64,000 nt of DNA from Sphingobium yanoikuyae (GTDB lineage: Bacteria > Pseudomonadota > Alphaproteobacteria > Sphingomonadales > Sphingomonadaceae). The notes beneath the pieces are model-generated. The model was given only the letters and a program-made list of their open reading frames with translations, ran no database searches and had not been told where the DNA came from. A program made the translations under genes and the position numbers. The stretch spans positions 124,001-188,000 of the forward strand of contig NZ_CP139979.1 in NCBI RefSeq assembly GCF_034424525.1, read 5' to 3'. Shown one piece after another: positions 52,820 through 61,737 of this stretch (position 1 is the stretch's first letter; each line of letters begins with the position of its first letter).

Positions 52820-52889
52820 GGTGACAAGGCCCTTACCTCGTCACCCTCCCCGGACTGGCCCCGCGCGATCATTCGCTGCGGGGCCTTTT
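52820..52889 (+). terminator. Two-hairpin unit ending in terminator R3
   Basis: GGTGAC (52820-52825) pairs with GTCACC (52840-52845); then CTCCCCGGACT; then GGCCCCGC (52857-52864) pairs with GCGGGGCC (52878-52885), followed by TTTT. The same two-hairpin plan recurs at R4. Confidence 0.8.
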
Positions 52890-53011
52890 CGTGGAAAGTC
52901 CCCTTGAAGAATCGTTTGGCTTTTTGGTAAATTCCGGGCGTCCCAAGGTTCGCAGCCTGGGATGGCGCCCTTCTAACGAGGTCGCTTTTGTTCAACTCAA
53001 GGAGGAGCAAA

Positions 53012-53194
53012 ATGCGCAGAATTTCGGACAAAGCCTATTATGAGCGCCGTGCGAGGACGGAGATCCGGAAAGCCAACATGACCAGCGACCCGTCAGCCAA
53101 GCGGGTTCATCTCGCTCTGGCGGCCAACTATCTCAAGCACGTTCGCTCAATGGAGGCGGATTCTGACCAGGACAAAAATCTTGAATTGGCCTAG
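53012..53194 (+). CDS. Small basic protein of unknown function
   Basis: The 60-residue product begins MRRISDKAYYERRARTEIRK and continues ANMTSDPSAKRVHLALAANY then LKHVRSMEADSDQDKNLELA, an amphipathic, helical, charged sequence. A strong AAGGAGGAG lies before the ATG at 53012. It stands between two copies of a two-hairpin terminator unit. Similar short proteins occur in sphingomonads, but I know no function. Confidence 0.75.
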   Translation: MRRISDKAYYERRARTEIRKANMTSDPSAKRVHLALAANYLKHVRSMEADSDQDKNLELA

Positions 53195-53241
53195 ACGTTT
53201 GATCTGCCACATCGTCGTAACATAACCCTGCTTTAGCGGCC

Positions 53242-53308
53242 GGTGACGAAGCCCCCTTGCTCGTCACCCTCCCACACTAGCCCCGCCGAGCGATCGAGCG
53301 GGGCTTTT
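53242..53308 (+). terminator. Two-hairpin unit ending in terminator R4
   Basis: GGTGACGA (53242-53249) pairs with TCGTCACC (53261-53268); then CTCCC; then AGCCCCGC (53279-53286) pairs with GCGGGGCT (53298-53305), followed by TTTT. It is 47 bases past the stop of the small basic protein. Confidence 0.82.
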
Positions 53309-53962
53309 CGTAGTGGCCACAATTCTGCAATGGAACCTCTTGTCAGCCTGCATCCGATCGAGGTTTATTGCATCAAGACCGCAAATCTTAATTTCGATTA
53401 ATTTACAATGTTGTAATTAACGATTAGTGGAGCGGCATCTGTCGTGAAGGTCGCAGCCCGTCCTTGACGCGGAGACCCCATCCTTATCTTACAAGTTGTG
53501 CGACCTGTCGGGATTTGGATGGGGTCGCTTGGCTTATGCTTTTCCCCAAACGTCACGCCGTTAGGTTTTGGCACCACACCTTGCTCTCATGCCGCTTAGC
53601 AGATCGGGACATCCATAGTTTCGGGCGCGAACAATTTTTGGGCCTGCCATTAACTATGATCGTTACAGAAATATGAGCCGTAAATCTCTAAATCGAAGCC
53701 GTTGGGGTTTGGCTCCCAACCAGCTGCAAGGCCCACCTGAGAGGTTCTCAGGTGGGCCGTTAGGTCTCAATTTCTAAGCCTTCTTTCCGGAACTGATCAG
53801 AATTGAAGAGTATCGTCTTAGGCATTCTGCTGCCCTTTCTGGCTTGTCGATCTGCCCCCCCCGGCTCACTCGCGACTGCTTGCTACGGGGCATTTTTACG
53901 GATTGCGCTGAGCAATACTTCTGGCAAGACTATCCATCCGGGTTTGGAAAGGGGGCGTGGCC
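53309..53962. other. Gene-poor region with one long hairpin
   Basis: About 650 bases of lower GC without a supported gene. GGCCCACCTGAGA (53730-53742) and TCTCAGGTGGGCC (53746-53758) form a perfect 13-bp stem around GGT, without a T run. Around 53395-53425 the DNA is AT-rich (AATTTACAATGTTGTAATTA). Confidence 0.55.
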
Positions 53963-54214
53963 ATGGTTCATTCAACCCGCAACTCTGATGAATTATTCCA
54001 GCGGCATGCGCGCGAATATGCTGAGTTTTTTGGTTCGCTATCAACAGGTGCTGTTGCTCGCCCGGTATTTTTGAATGTAGCGGTCGAGTTGGTCATTTCG
54101 GAATTGAAAGCGGAGTTTCCGGACAACCCAGACACGCTGAGATCAGCGCTGATCAACCAAATTCGAGCAATCGATAGCGCTTCTAAACCGAGGCCTGCGA
54201 GTGAGGAGCGTTAA
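53963..54214 (+). CDS. Hypothetical protein
   Basis: The 83-residue product begins MVHSTRNSDELFQRHAREYA and contains PVFLNVAVELVISELKAEFP and DTLRSALINQIRAIDSASKP, which look like a soluble helical protein. Codon use is mixed but the composition is protein-like. GGGGG lies nine bases before the ATG at 53963. No family is recognised. It is in island DNA near the IS66 element. Confidence 0.5.
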   Translation: MVHSTRNSDELFQRHAREYAEFFGSLSTGAVARPVFLNVAVELVISELKAEFPDNPDTLRSALINQIRAIDSASKPRPASEER

Positions 54215-54621
54215 TTTGAGCTGCGCAAGGCCCGCACGTCACGCTTGATCTGGATTGCCGACATCCATACTATCCGCGCGTTCCTGCCGAGGTTCAACGT
54301 CATAGCGGCGCGCGTCAGGAACACCTTCTCGTGATGGGTCTGGCGCTACTCATGAAGCGCTGCTACCCGAGACTTGAGCCCGGCACGAACTCCCGAAGGT
54401 CCGCAAATTTTCGGCCGCGTCGGGCTCACCTTTCCTTGATCGACAAACCGCAAGCGCTCCCAGCCTTAATCCTGAGAAGCGAGGTGATCATGAATTCCGT
54501 TTCCCTCATTCGTAAGCGCTGTTCTGCCCCCACCTTGCGCGTTTGAAGCGTAGCGCCGAGTTTCCGCGCCCTGATTGGGCTGGAGTGCGCTGCTACTATG
54601 ATAATCTCGGGTGATGATCCT

Positions 54622-55050
54622 GTGAGCAAGGGCGCGCAGCGGTTCGAGGTGTTTACGGGCGCGGGCAAGCGGCGAGAGTGGCCGCCCGAAGTGAAGGCCT
54701 CGATTGTTGCAGAGTGCTATTCGGGCCGGGACGGGGTCAGTGCCGTGGCTCGCCGGCATGGGCTCGATCCCTCTCAGGTTTACGCGTGGCGGCGGGATTT
54801 GCGCAAGCAGCTCGAGGCCAAGGGGGGGATCCTGCCTTCGGAAGAGCCGGAAGCGGTCGCGTTCGTGCCTGCCGTAATCGAGCCCAGCGCGGTGTCCGGT
54901 CCTGCTCCCACGCGGCGTCCCCGCCGTCGACGTTGCGCAGCAGCTGCAGCTGTCGAGCTGGAGATCGACGGTGTGGCAGTGAAGATCGGCCGCAGTGCCG
55001 ACGTCGGTGTGATTGCCGCGGTGATCGAAGCGCTCAAGGCGACGCGATGA
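54622..55050 (+). CDS. tnpA: IS66 accessory protein TnpA
   Basis: The roughly 142-residue product (GTG start VSKGAQRFEVFTGAG) contains a helix-turn-helix SAVARRHGLDPSQVYAWRRD and a C-terminal ELEIDGVAVKIGRSADVGV, both standard for IS66 OrfA. A longer ATG start (54598) is possible. Its stop overlaps the tnpB start (ATGA). Confidence 0.9.
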   Translation: MSKGAQRFEVFTGAGKRREWPPEVKASIVAECYSGRDGVSAVARRHGLDPSQVYAWRRDLRKQLEAKGGILPSEEPEAVAFVPAVIEPSAVSGPAPTRRPRRRRCAAAAAVELEIDGVAVKIGRSADVGVIAAVIEALKATR

Positions 55051-55403
55051 TAGGACCTGGGGCTGGCGCGCGCGTGATGGTCGCGACGCGCCCGGTGGAT
55101 TTCCGCAAGGGACCTGACGCCCTGGCCGCGCTGGTCGGAGCCGAGTACGGCGGCGATCCCTATTCGGGCGTGATCTACGTGTTCCGGGCGAAGCGTTCGG
55201 ACCGGATCAAGCTGGTCTGGTGGGACGGCACGGGCCTGTGTCTGATGGCCAAGAAGCTCGAGACCGGTGGCTTCAAGTGGCCGGGCATCCAGGACGGCGT
55301 GATGCGCCTGACCTCGGCGCAACTCGGTGCCCTTCTGGAGGGTCTGGACTGGCGCAGAGTGCACGGTGGACGCCGTCCCATTGTCCCGCAGATTGCCGGT
55401 TGA
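55047..55403 (+). CDS. tnpB: IS66 accessory protein TnpB
   Basis: The 118-residue product has VMVATRPVDFRKGPDALAAL, YSGVIYVFRAKRSDRIKLVW and GLCLMAKKLETGGFKWP, the TnpB (Orf2) family pattern. It is needed for transposition, but its activity is unknown. It is translated from an ATG overlapping tnpA. Confidence 0.93.
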   Translation: MIGPGAGARVMVATRPVDFRKGPDALAALVGAEYGGDPYSGVIYVFRAKRSDRIKLVWWDGTGLCLMAKKLETGGFKWPGIQDGVMRLTSAQLGALLEGLDWRRVHGGRRPIVPQIAG

Positions 55404-55435
55404 CGGGGCCTTCGCCTACTGATTCACTGCCTGCC

Positions 55436-56959
55436 ATGCTCATGGAAGCGGACCTCCCCGACGACGTTGAAGCGCTGCGTGCGCTCGTCCTCGAACAGGC
55501 CCGCGAGCTCGACACGCTCAAGGTTTTCCAGGCTGATGTGGAACGCCTGAAGGCGATCATCGAGGCTCTGCAGCGCCACCGTTTTGGACGCCGGTCAGAG
55601 CAGTTCGATCCTGATCAGTTCGAGCTTGCGCTGGAAGAAGTCGAGACGGCGTTGGCTGAAGCCGAGCATGCCAGGGACAAGGCAAGCCGGACTCCCGCCG
55701 AGCGCCCCCGCAAGAGCAACCGCGGTTCGCTCCCTGCCCATCTCGAACGGATCGAGCAGGTCGTCGATGTCGAGGACAAGGCCTGTCCGTGCTGCGGCGG
55801 CGCGCTCCACCAGATCGGCGAGGATGTAGCCGAACGCCTCGACGTCGTGCCCACGACCTTCCGTGTCCTCGTCACCCGCCGCCCGCGCTACGGTTGCCGC
55901 TCGTGCGAGAGCGCCATTGTGCAGGCCCCGGCACCGGCGCGGATCGTCGAGGGCGGCATTCCCACCGAAGCGCTGATCGCCCAGGTGCTGGTCGCCAAGT
56001 ACGCCGATCATCTACCGCTGTACCGCCAGGCGCAGATCTACGCCCGGCAAGGCATCCAGCTTGATCGATCCACCCTGGCAGACTGGGTCGGACGGGCAGC
56101 TTGGTATCTGCGCCCCTTGCGCGATCACATCCTTGAGCGATTGCGACGATCAGAACGACTATTTGCGGACGAAACTACGGCGCCGGTGCTCGATCCGGGG
56201 CGTGGGCGAACCAAGACCGGCCAGCTATGGGCCTATGCCCGCGATGACCGACCTTGGGGCGGCGATGATCCGCCGATGGTCGCCTATGTCTATGCAGCCG
56301 ATCGCAAGGGCGAACGGGCAGAAGCGCATCTCGGTGATTTTGCAGGTATCCTGCAGGTCGATGGCTATGGCGGCTATGCCGCGCTCGCCAGGCGCCGCCA
56401 GCAGATCAGCCTCGCTTTTTGCTGGGCACACGTCCGGCGCAAGTTCTACGAGCTGGCCGACAACTCGCCGGTGGCAACGGAAGTGCTGCGTCGCGTCGCC
56501 TTGCTCTATGCCATCGAAGATGAGGCGCGAGGATTATCGGCGGAGCAACGCCGGGCTGTTCGCCATGACCGCAGCCGCATCATCGTCGATGATCTTCGCC
56601 AGTATCTCGAGGCCCGCATCCGCCAGGTCAGCGCCAAGAGCAAGCTCGGCGAAGCGATCCGCTACGCGCTCACCCGCTGGGATGGGCTGTCACGCTTCCT
56701 CGAGGATGGCCGCATCGACCTCGACAGCAACACCGTCGAACGCTCTATCCGGCCCCTCGCGCTGAACCGCAAGAATGCCCTGTTCGCCGGTTCCGACGAA
56801 GGCGGCGACAACTGGGCGGTGATCGCCACGCTCATCGAAAACTGCAAGCTCTCCGGCATCAACCCGCACATCTGGCTGACCGATACGCTGAACAGCCTGG
56901 CCAACGGTCATCCTGCGAACGGCGTCGCCGAACTCATGCCTTGGACCACCGTGGGCTGA
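55436..56959 (+). CDS. tnpC: IS66 transposase TnpC
   Basis: The 507-residue transposase has an N-terminal coiled coil (LEQARELDTLKVFQADVERL), a zinc finger (CPCCGG and CRSCE) and a DDE catalytic region with Asp in LFADETTAPVLDPG, Asp in LQVDGYGGYAAL, and Glu in SNTVERSIRPLALNRKN. A C-terminal NPHIWLTDTLN tail is standard. The sequence is intact, so the element may be active. Confidence 0.95.
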   Translation: MLMEADLPDDVEALRALVLEQARELDTLKVFQADVERLKAIIEALQRHRFGRRSEQFDPDQFELALEEVETALAEAEHARDKASRTPAERPRKSNRGSLPAHLERIEQVVDVEDKACPCCGGALHQIGEDVAERLDVVPTTFRVLVTRRPRYGCRSCESAIVQAPAPARIVEGGIPTEALIAQVLVAKYADHLPLYRQAQIYARQGIQLDRSTLADWVGRAAWYLRPLRDHILERLRRSERLFADETTAPVLDPGRGRTKTGQLWAYARDDRPWGGDDPPMVAYVYAADRKGERAEAHLGDFAGILQVDGYGGYAALARRRQQISLAFCWAHVRRKFYELADNSPVATEVLRRVALLYAIEDEARGLSAEQRRAVRHDRSRIIVDDLRQYLEARIRQVSAKSKLGEAIRYALTRWDGLSRFLEDGRIDLDSNTVERSIRPLALNRKNALFAGSDEGGDNWAVIATLIENCKLSGINPHIWLTDTLNSLANGHPANGVAELMPWTTVG

Positions 56960-57273
56960 GAACACCGCTTACCCTCATTCCCTGGCAGGCAATGGAACTC
57001 CTACCGGAAGATAGGAAGGACGGCCGGCCGATGCTGCTTTGGAACCAGTTAGGAGTGTCCGTCGCAGCATGGGATAATTCGGACGGCGTTGAGTACTGGT
57101 GTCTTGCTTTCGGCGGGCTTCCCACTGGTAAATTCCCGGTCATTGCTCCCACACACTGGTCGGATATCAGTCCGCCGGTTTGAATACTCTCGATCCGTTG
57201 GTATATTGATTCTGCTCCTGGCGCGATTCATCGTCATCGCGGCGCGCGTCAGGGGCAATCGGGGGATTGTCGC

Positions 57274-57384
57274 ATGCTTAGTGAATGGCGTGATTGGGAT
57301 GCGGATCCTTTAGCTCCGCTCGAATGGCTTTTCTGGAGCGTCTCCATTCTGGGCGGTGCCGTTCTCATCATCCGAACCTTCTGA
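57274..57384 (+). CDS. Small putative membrane peptide
   Basis: A 36-residue frame, MLSEWRDWDADPLAPLEWLF then WSVSILGGAVLIIRTF, contains one membrane helix. No strong ribosome-binding site is seen and no family is known. It lies between the interrupted gene and the broken NT-HEPN copy. Low confidence. Confidence 0.35.
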   Translation: MLSEWRDWDADPLAPLEWLFWSVSILGGAVLIIRTF

Positions 57385-57689
57385 TGTCGAACGCTTGATC
57401 GCCCGGCCGAGGGCCTTTGCAGTGGTCAGGACGTAGCCCAGCGCCTCCAACGCCTGCCCCCACTTTGCCCGCCCCGCGCGTGACCTTGCCCAAACCCATC
57501 AGTCGTCCCCTCATTTGGATATGGGCAGAGGAACGGTTTGACCGGCGAGTTCATGCGTGATGTCGGCCAGGAACTGGATTTTCCCGTCCGTCAAGAACGA
57601 ATGGCAGCCCACAATCTTCCGCGCCGCGCAGGATTGGGGAGAGCGCGCCCATCAAGCGGCCCGTCGCTTCGCATACGCACCTAAGCCGA

Positions 57690-57924
57690 ACGGATCGACC
57701 GGCGGCTGGCCTATGTCTGGCCGAGCGAGCGCCATGTCGATCGGGCGCGGTTCGAGAAGCTGAAGGAAGCCTATGTGAAGGCCCGCTATTCCAAGCATTA
57801 TAAGATCAGCGAAGAGGAACTCAGCTGGCTCGGCAAACAGGTCGAGGAGCTGGGCCGTGTTGTGCATGAAGTCTGCGCTGAACGCATCGCTGAATTGAAG
57901 CGCACCGCTGGCGTTATCGCCTGA
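57690..57924 (+). pseudogene. C-terminal fragment of a second NT-HEPN gene
   Basis: From 57690 to the TGA at 57922-57924 the sequence matches the last 230 bases of the intact gene at 51479-51705 (about 94% identical), including YSKHYKIS and the end TAGVIA. Nearly all differences are at third codon positions. The first three quarters of the gene are missing. Confidence 0.9.
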
Positions 57925-58260
57925 TCATTCAGGCTTTCCAGCCAATACATCGCTCGCAAACATGCGCTGGCCTCGTCGGCGCCAGAGCAGCAACAACTGT
58001 TCGCGATCATCGGTCCGCAATCGCGCCGCCGCTTCGCCGAGCAGCCCGAGCATCACGGCGCGATCATCATCGGTGAGCGTGACCAGTTCTGCCTTCACGA
58101 CCAGACCGCCGAGCTCGATCAGATGCCGGGTGCGCTCGCGCCGCTTCATCTGCCAGTCCCGCCGATCATGCCGCGCCTGGCTCAGTTGCAACCGGTTGCG
58201 CGCGACCGTCACCCGGCGCAGCGCTGCCCGGCTTGTCGCCAGCGCCCGGCCCAGCATCAT
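57925..58260 (-). CDS. traD: Conjugal transfer protein TraD (small type)
   Basis: The 111-residue product begins MMLGRALATSR and contains RRERTRHLIELGGLVVKAEL, VTLTDDDRAVMLGLLGEAAA and REQLLLLWRRRGQRMFASDV, the pattern of the small TraD proteins of alphaproteobacterial Ti- and island-type transfer regions (not the coupling ATPase). It is divergent from traA with traC. Its stop abuts the NT-HEPN relic. Confidence 0.8.
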   Translation of the reverse strand: MMLGRALATSRAALRRVTVARNRLQLSQARHDRRDWQMKRRERTRHLIELGGLVVKAELVTLTDDDRAVMLGLLGEAAARLRTDDREQLLLLWRRRGQRMFASDVLAGKPE

Positions 58261-58492
58261 GCCGCTGCCCTGAAAAGAAGGCGGCTCCCCGTTTGCGCCA
58301 CGCCTCCCGCCTTGGTGCTTCGGTTGTGCTGGCAGCGGCAAGCAATGCGCCAGCCAGTTCCTCGGCGCTGAGCCCATCGGCTCCCGTTGCCATCACCAGT
58401 TCGCCCAGCTGGCTCTGCTTGCGGGCTTTAAGTTGTCGTGCCTTGTCGGTGAGAGCCTTGAGCTCTGCGTCATAGTCCCGTGGTCTGCGCAT
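58166..58492 (-). CDS. traC: Conjugal transfer protein TraC
   Basis: The 108-residue product begins MRRPRDYDAELKALTDKARQ and has LKARKQSQLGELVMATGADG then LSAEELAGALLAAAST, the TraC (relaxosome-associated) pattern. Its C-terminal 30 residues overlap the traD start in another frame, longer than usual, so the true end may be earlier by a frameshift error. It is divergently placed from the relaxase, as in related transfer regions, with the likely oriT between them. Confidence 0.75.
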   Translation of the reverse strand: MRRPRDYDAELKALTDKARQLKARKQSQLGELVMATGADGLSAEELAGALLAAASTTEAPRREAWRKRGAAFFSGQRHDAGPGAGDKPGSAAPGDGRAQPVATEPGAA

Positions 58493-58664
58493 GGAGTATG
58501 GCCTTGCTGTTGGTGTCAGACCCCTGGCGTTATCGACCGTCTCGATCAGTCACAATGCGCTGGAATTTCCTGGGATCTCGTCATCCCGAAACTGATGAAA
58601 TCTTTTGAGGGCGCGCTTATACGTCGTGCCGACGTGCTGCTTGAGGTGTAAATGGTACGCCGTC
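58493..58664. promoter_or_regulatory. Divergent traC/traA gap, likely location of oriT
   Basis: The 172-base gap between the divergent traC and traA genes is where MOBQ-family elements carry their transfer origin and both promoters. I do not see a canonical nick sequence by eye; the assignment rests on position only. Confidence 0.35.
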
Positions 58665-61562
58665 ATGGCGATCTACCATCTCTCGGTCAAAGTCATCTCG
58701 CGCGCCGCCGGCCGCTCGGCGGTCGCCTCGGCCGCCTATCGCTCAGGCTCCTCGCTGTTCGATATGCTGTTCGGGCGCGATCATGACTTCTCCAACAAGG
58801 CCGGCGTCGTCCACAGCGAAGTGATGCTGCCCGATGGCGCGCCAGAGCAATGGCGCGATCGCGAGCAGCTGTGGAATGATGTCGAGGCCGCCGAGATCCG
58901 CAAGGACGCGCAGCTGGCGCGCGAAGTGGAGTTCGCCATCCCCCGAGAAATGTCGCAGGCTGAGGGCATCGCCCTGGCCCGCGACTTCGTCCAGCGCGAA
59001 TTTGTCGATGTCGGCATGGTTGCCGATCTCAATGTCCATTGGGATATCGGCGCCGATGGACTGGCCAAGCCCCATGCCCATGTGATGCTGACCTTGCGCG
59101 AAGTGACGCCAGAGGGCTTTGGCGCCAAGGTGCGCGACTGGAACAGCACGCAGCTTCTCAGCCATTGGCGCGAGGCCTGGGCGGAGCATGTGAACGAGCG
59201 CCTGGCTGCTCTCGATATCGATGCGCGCATCGATCATCGCAGCCTGGAAGCCCAGGGCATTGATCTCGAGCCCCAGCACAAGATCGGCCCGGCCGCAGCG
59301 CGCATGGGGGAAGCGGGCCAGGCCAGCGAGCGGATCGAAGATCATCATGAGATCGCCCGCTCCAATGGCGAGAAGATCCTCACCAATCCGGGCATTGCGC
59401 TCGATGGCATCACCCATAACCAGGCGACCTTCACCACTCGTGATCTTGCCATGTTCGTTCACCGCCATAGCGAGGGGAAGGAGCAATTTGATCGGGTGAT
59501 GGCGGCGGTCAAAGCCTCGCCCGATCTGGTGGCGCTGGGCAAGGATGGGCGAGGGGAGGCGCGGTTCACCTCCCGCGCGATGCTGGAGACCGAACAGCGG
59601 CTCGAAAAGGCCACCGCCACGCTCGACGCGCGGCGCCATCATGGGCTGGCCGATCGCCATGTCGAACGCGCGCTGGCACGGGCCAGCGCGAGCGGGCTCG
59701 ACCTTTCGGCCGAACAGCGTGGCGCGCTCGAGCATGTGACCAGTGCCAAGGGGCTGAGCAATGTCATCGGCTATGCCGGCACCGGCAAGAGCGCGATGCT
59801 GGGCGTGGCGCGCGAGGCCTGGGAGCGGGCCGGCTATGATGTGCGTGGCGCTGCGCTCTCGGGCATCGCTGCGGAAAATCTGGAAAGCGGGTCGGGCATA
59901 GCCTCGCGCACGATCGCCAGCCTGGAGCATCAATGGGCGCAGGATCGCGAGAGGCTGACCGACAGGTCGATCCTGGTGATCGACGAGGCCGGGATGATCG
60001 GCACGCGGCAGATGGATAGAGTGTTTGAGGAGGCGCAGGCGCATGGTGCCAAGGTCGTGCTGGTCGGCGATCCCCAGCAGCTGCAGGCGATCGAGGCCGG
60101 CGCCTCGTTCCGCGCTATTGCCGAGCGCCATGGCAGCGTCGAGATCAGCTCGATCCGCCGGCAGGCGCACGACTGGCAGCGCGAGGCGACCAGGGCGCTG
60201 GCGACCGGTCGCACCCATGAGGCGATCACCGCCTATGGCGACCATGGCCATGTCCATGCCGCCGAGACGCGCGAGGATGCGCGGGGTGACCTGATCGAGC
60301 GGTGGGATCGCGATCGCATCGCCGACCCACAAGCCAGCCGCATCATCCTTACCCACACCAATGACGAAGTGCGCAGCCTCAACCAGGCGGCGCGCGAGCA
60401 ACTGCAGCGGGCAGGGGAACTGGGCAGGGATGTCAGCCTCACCGTCGAGCGCGGCGCGCGAAGCTTTGCCGACGGGGACAGGATCATGTTCCTCAAGAAT
60501 GAGCGCAGCCTTGGGGTGAAGAACGGAACGCTCGGCACCATCGACCATGTCGACAAGGCGCATATGCGGGTATCGCTCGATGATGGGCGCCAGGTGGGCT
60601 TCGACACCAAACATTATGCCCATATCGATCATGGCTATGCCGCCACCATCCACAAGGCGCAGGGCATGACGGTGGACAAGGTGCATGTGCTGGCGACGCC
60701 TGGGCTTGATCGCCATGCCAGCTATGTCGCGCTCTCGCGCCACCGCGAAACCGTCAATCTTCATTATGGCAAGGATGACTTTGCCAATCAGGGAAAGCTC
60801 GTGCGCGTGCTCGAGCGGGAGCGTGGCAAGGATATGGCATCGGACTATGGGCGCGCGCCGGAGGCGGCGAGCCTGGCCCAGCCCCAACCCGAGCCACAGC
60901 CACCCCATCAGGTCCAGCCACCGCATCAGGTCCAACCCCAGGCCGAGCCCCCGCTTCAGCCAAAGCGCAGTATCTTCGCCGGGCTGAAGCTCAATGCCGC
61001 GCCGCTGGACCGGCGACCGGCCATGCCCTCGTTCGACAAGGCGGTTCAGGACTATGCCAAGGCCTTGCAGCAAGAGCAGGCCATGCGCGCCCAGAGCTAT
61101 GAGCCGCTGATCGAGCAGCAACAGGCTGCCCAGCGGGCGCGCGACGCGCTCGATGCGCTGCGCCCCCAGGCATCGCAGGATCTGAGCGCTGCCTTTGGCA
61201 AGGACCGCGGGCTCATCCATGAAGCGGCCACCGGGCATAGCGGCAATGCCATCAGGCAGATGCAGGCCGAGCGGGACATGCGTATCGCTGGCCAGCAGCG
61301 CGCTGATCGGTTCATTGCCGATTGGCAAAGCAGCGACAGCCAGCGTCAGGCGCTCAGCCGCAGTGGCGACCATAGCGCAAGCGGGAAGGTGCGCGAGGCG
61401 ATGGCGGGCATGGCCAAGGGGCTGGAGCGCGATCCACAGCTGGAGTCGCTGCTGCGTAATCGCACCAAAGAGCTCGGTCTGTCCTCCCAAAGCGGCCAAT
61501 CGCTGTCGCAGGATCTCCAGCGGCATCTCGGACGCTCGCTAGGCCGTGGTCTTGGGCTCTAA
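58665..61562 (+). CDS. traA: MOBQ relaxase-helicase TraA
   Basis: The 965-residue product has an N-terminal MobA/MobL relaxase domain (1-250; AIYHLSVKVISRAAGRSAVA; metal motif HAHVML with His137 and His139) and a superfamily I helicase (about 345-740; Walker A GYAGTGKS at 369-376, VIDEAGMIGTRQMD, VLVGDPQQLQAIEAG, and AATIHKAQGMTVDKVHVLA). A Pro/Gln repeat (PQPEPQPPHQVQPPHQ) precedes a coiled C-terminal tail. It nicks oriT and unwinds the strand for conjugation. The ATG at 58665 begins the family sequence exactly. Confidence 0.95.
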   Translation: MAIYHLSVKVISRAAGRSAVASAAYRSGSSLFDMLFGRDHDFSNKAGVVHSEVMLPDGAPEQWRDREQLWNDVEAAEIRKDAQLAREVEFAIPREMSQAEGIALARDFVQREFVDVGMVADLNVHWDIGADGLAKPHAHVMLTLREVTPEGFGAKVRDWNSTQLLSHWREAWAEHVNERLAALDIDARIDHRSLEAQGIDLEPQHKIGPAAARMGEAGQASERIEDHHEIARSNGEKILTNPGIALDGITHNQATFTTRDLAMFVHRHSEGKEQFDRVMAAVKASPDLVALGKDGRGEARFTSRAMLETEQRLEKATATLDARRHHGLADRHVERALARASASGLDLSAEQRGALEHVTSAKGLSNVIGYAGTGKSAMLGVAREAWERAGYDVRGAALSGIAAENLESGSGIASRTIASLEHQWAQDRERLTDRSILVIDEAGMIGTRQMDRVFEEAQAHGAKVVLVGDPQQLQAIEAGASFRAIAERHGSVEISSIRRQAHDWQREATRALATGRTHEAITAYGDHGHVHAAETREDARGDLIERWDRDRIADPQASRIILTHTNDEVRSLNQAAREQLQRAGELGRDVSLTVERGARSFADGDRIMFLKNERSLGVKNGTLGTIDHVDKAHMRVSLDDGRQVGFDTKHYAHIDHGYAATIHKAQGMTVDKVHVLATPGLDRHASYVALSRHRETVNLHYGKDDFANQGKLVRVLERERGKDMASDYGRAPEAASLAQPQPEPQPPHQVQPPHQVQPQAEPPLQPKRSIFAGLKLNAAPLDRRPAMPSFDKAVQDYAKALQQEQAMRAQSYEPLIEQQQAAQRARDALDALRPQASQDLSAAFGKDRGLIHEAATGHSGNAIRQMQAERDMRIAGQQRADRFIADWQSSDSQRQALSRSGDHSASGKVREAMAGMAKGLERDPQLESLLRNRTKELGLSSQSGQSLSQDLQRHLGRSLGRGLGL

Positions 61563-61700
61563 GCTTCAGTCATGACCCAAGCAGCCCCCAAGAAGATGAT
61601 CCCGCAGAAGCTTTTGATGCTGTGCGTCGGGAACCGATGGCACGCTGGTTGCGTGTCAGATTGAAGGTCTCGCAGAGTTCGACCTGGGCACAGGAGATGA

Positions 61701-61731
61701 TCTGACGCTGCCATGTTTAGCCAGCGTCAGA
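61701..61731 (-). repeat. 10-bp inverted repeat after the relaxase gene
   Basis: TCTGACGCTG (61701-61710) and CAGCGTCAGA (61722-61731) are perfect complements around 11 bases, seven bases past the stop of the minus-strand PfpI-like gene. No T run follows; it may be a weak terminator. Confidence 0.5.
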
Positions 61732-61737
61732 TGCTGG

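Larger units (their letters stand above)
54512..56972 (+). mobile_element. IS66-family element with 8-bp target duplications
   Basis: Ends are GTAAGCGCTGTTCTGCCCCC (from 54512) and its imperfect complement ending CCGCTTAC at 56972. CCTCATTC is repeated at 54504-54511 and 56973-56980 as a perfect 8-bp target duplication. The element contains tnpA, tnpB and tnpC in the usual order and is 2461 bp. Confidence 0.97.
54490..57183 (+). pseudogene. Small gene interrupted by IS66
   Basis: Removing the IS66 and one target duplication joins 54490-54511 to 56981-57183 and restores one frame of about 74 residues: MNSVSLIPWQAMELLPEDRK, DGRPMLLWNQLGVSVAAWDN, SDGVEYWCLAFGGLPTGKFP, VIAPTHWSDISPPV. GAGG precedes the ATG. 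The pattern LPEDxxDGxPxLLW...HW resembles phage- and plasmid-borne DUF551-like proteins; that is tentative. The insertion splits it after the seventh codon, so the product is certainly lost. Confidence 0.8.

Noticed and set aside
53464..53676. 70-residue frame in the gene-poor region
   Set aside because: Trp/His/Cys-rich, no ribosome-binding site, no neighbours that would support it.
58743..61526. 927-residue minus-strand frame opposite traA
   Set aside because: The plus strand carries complete relaxase and helicase motifs; the antisense frame lacks any.
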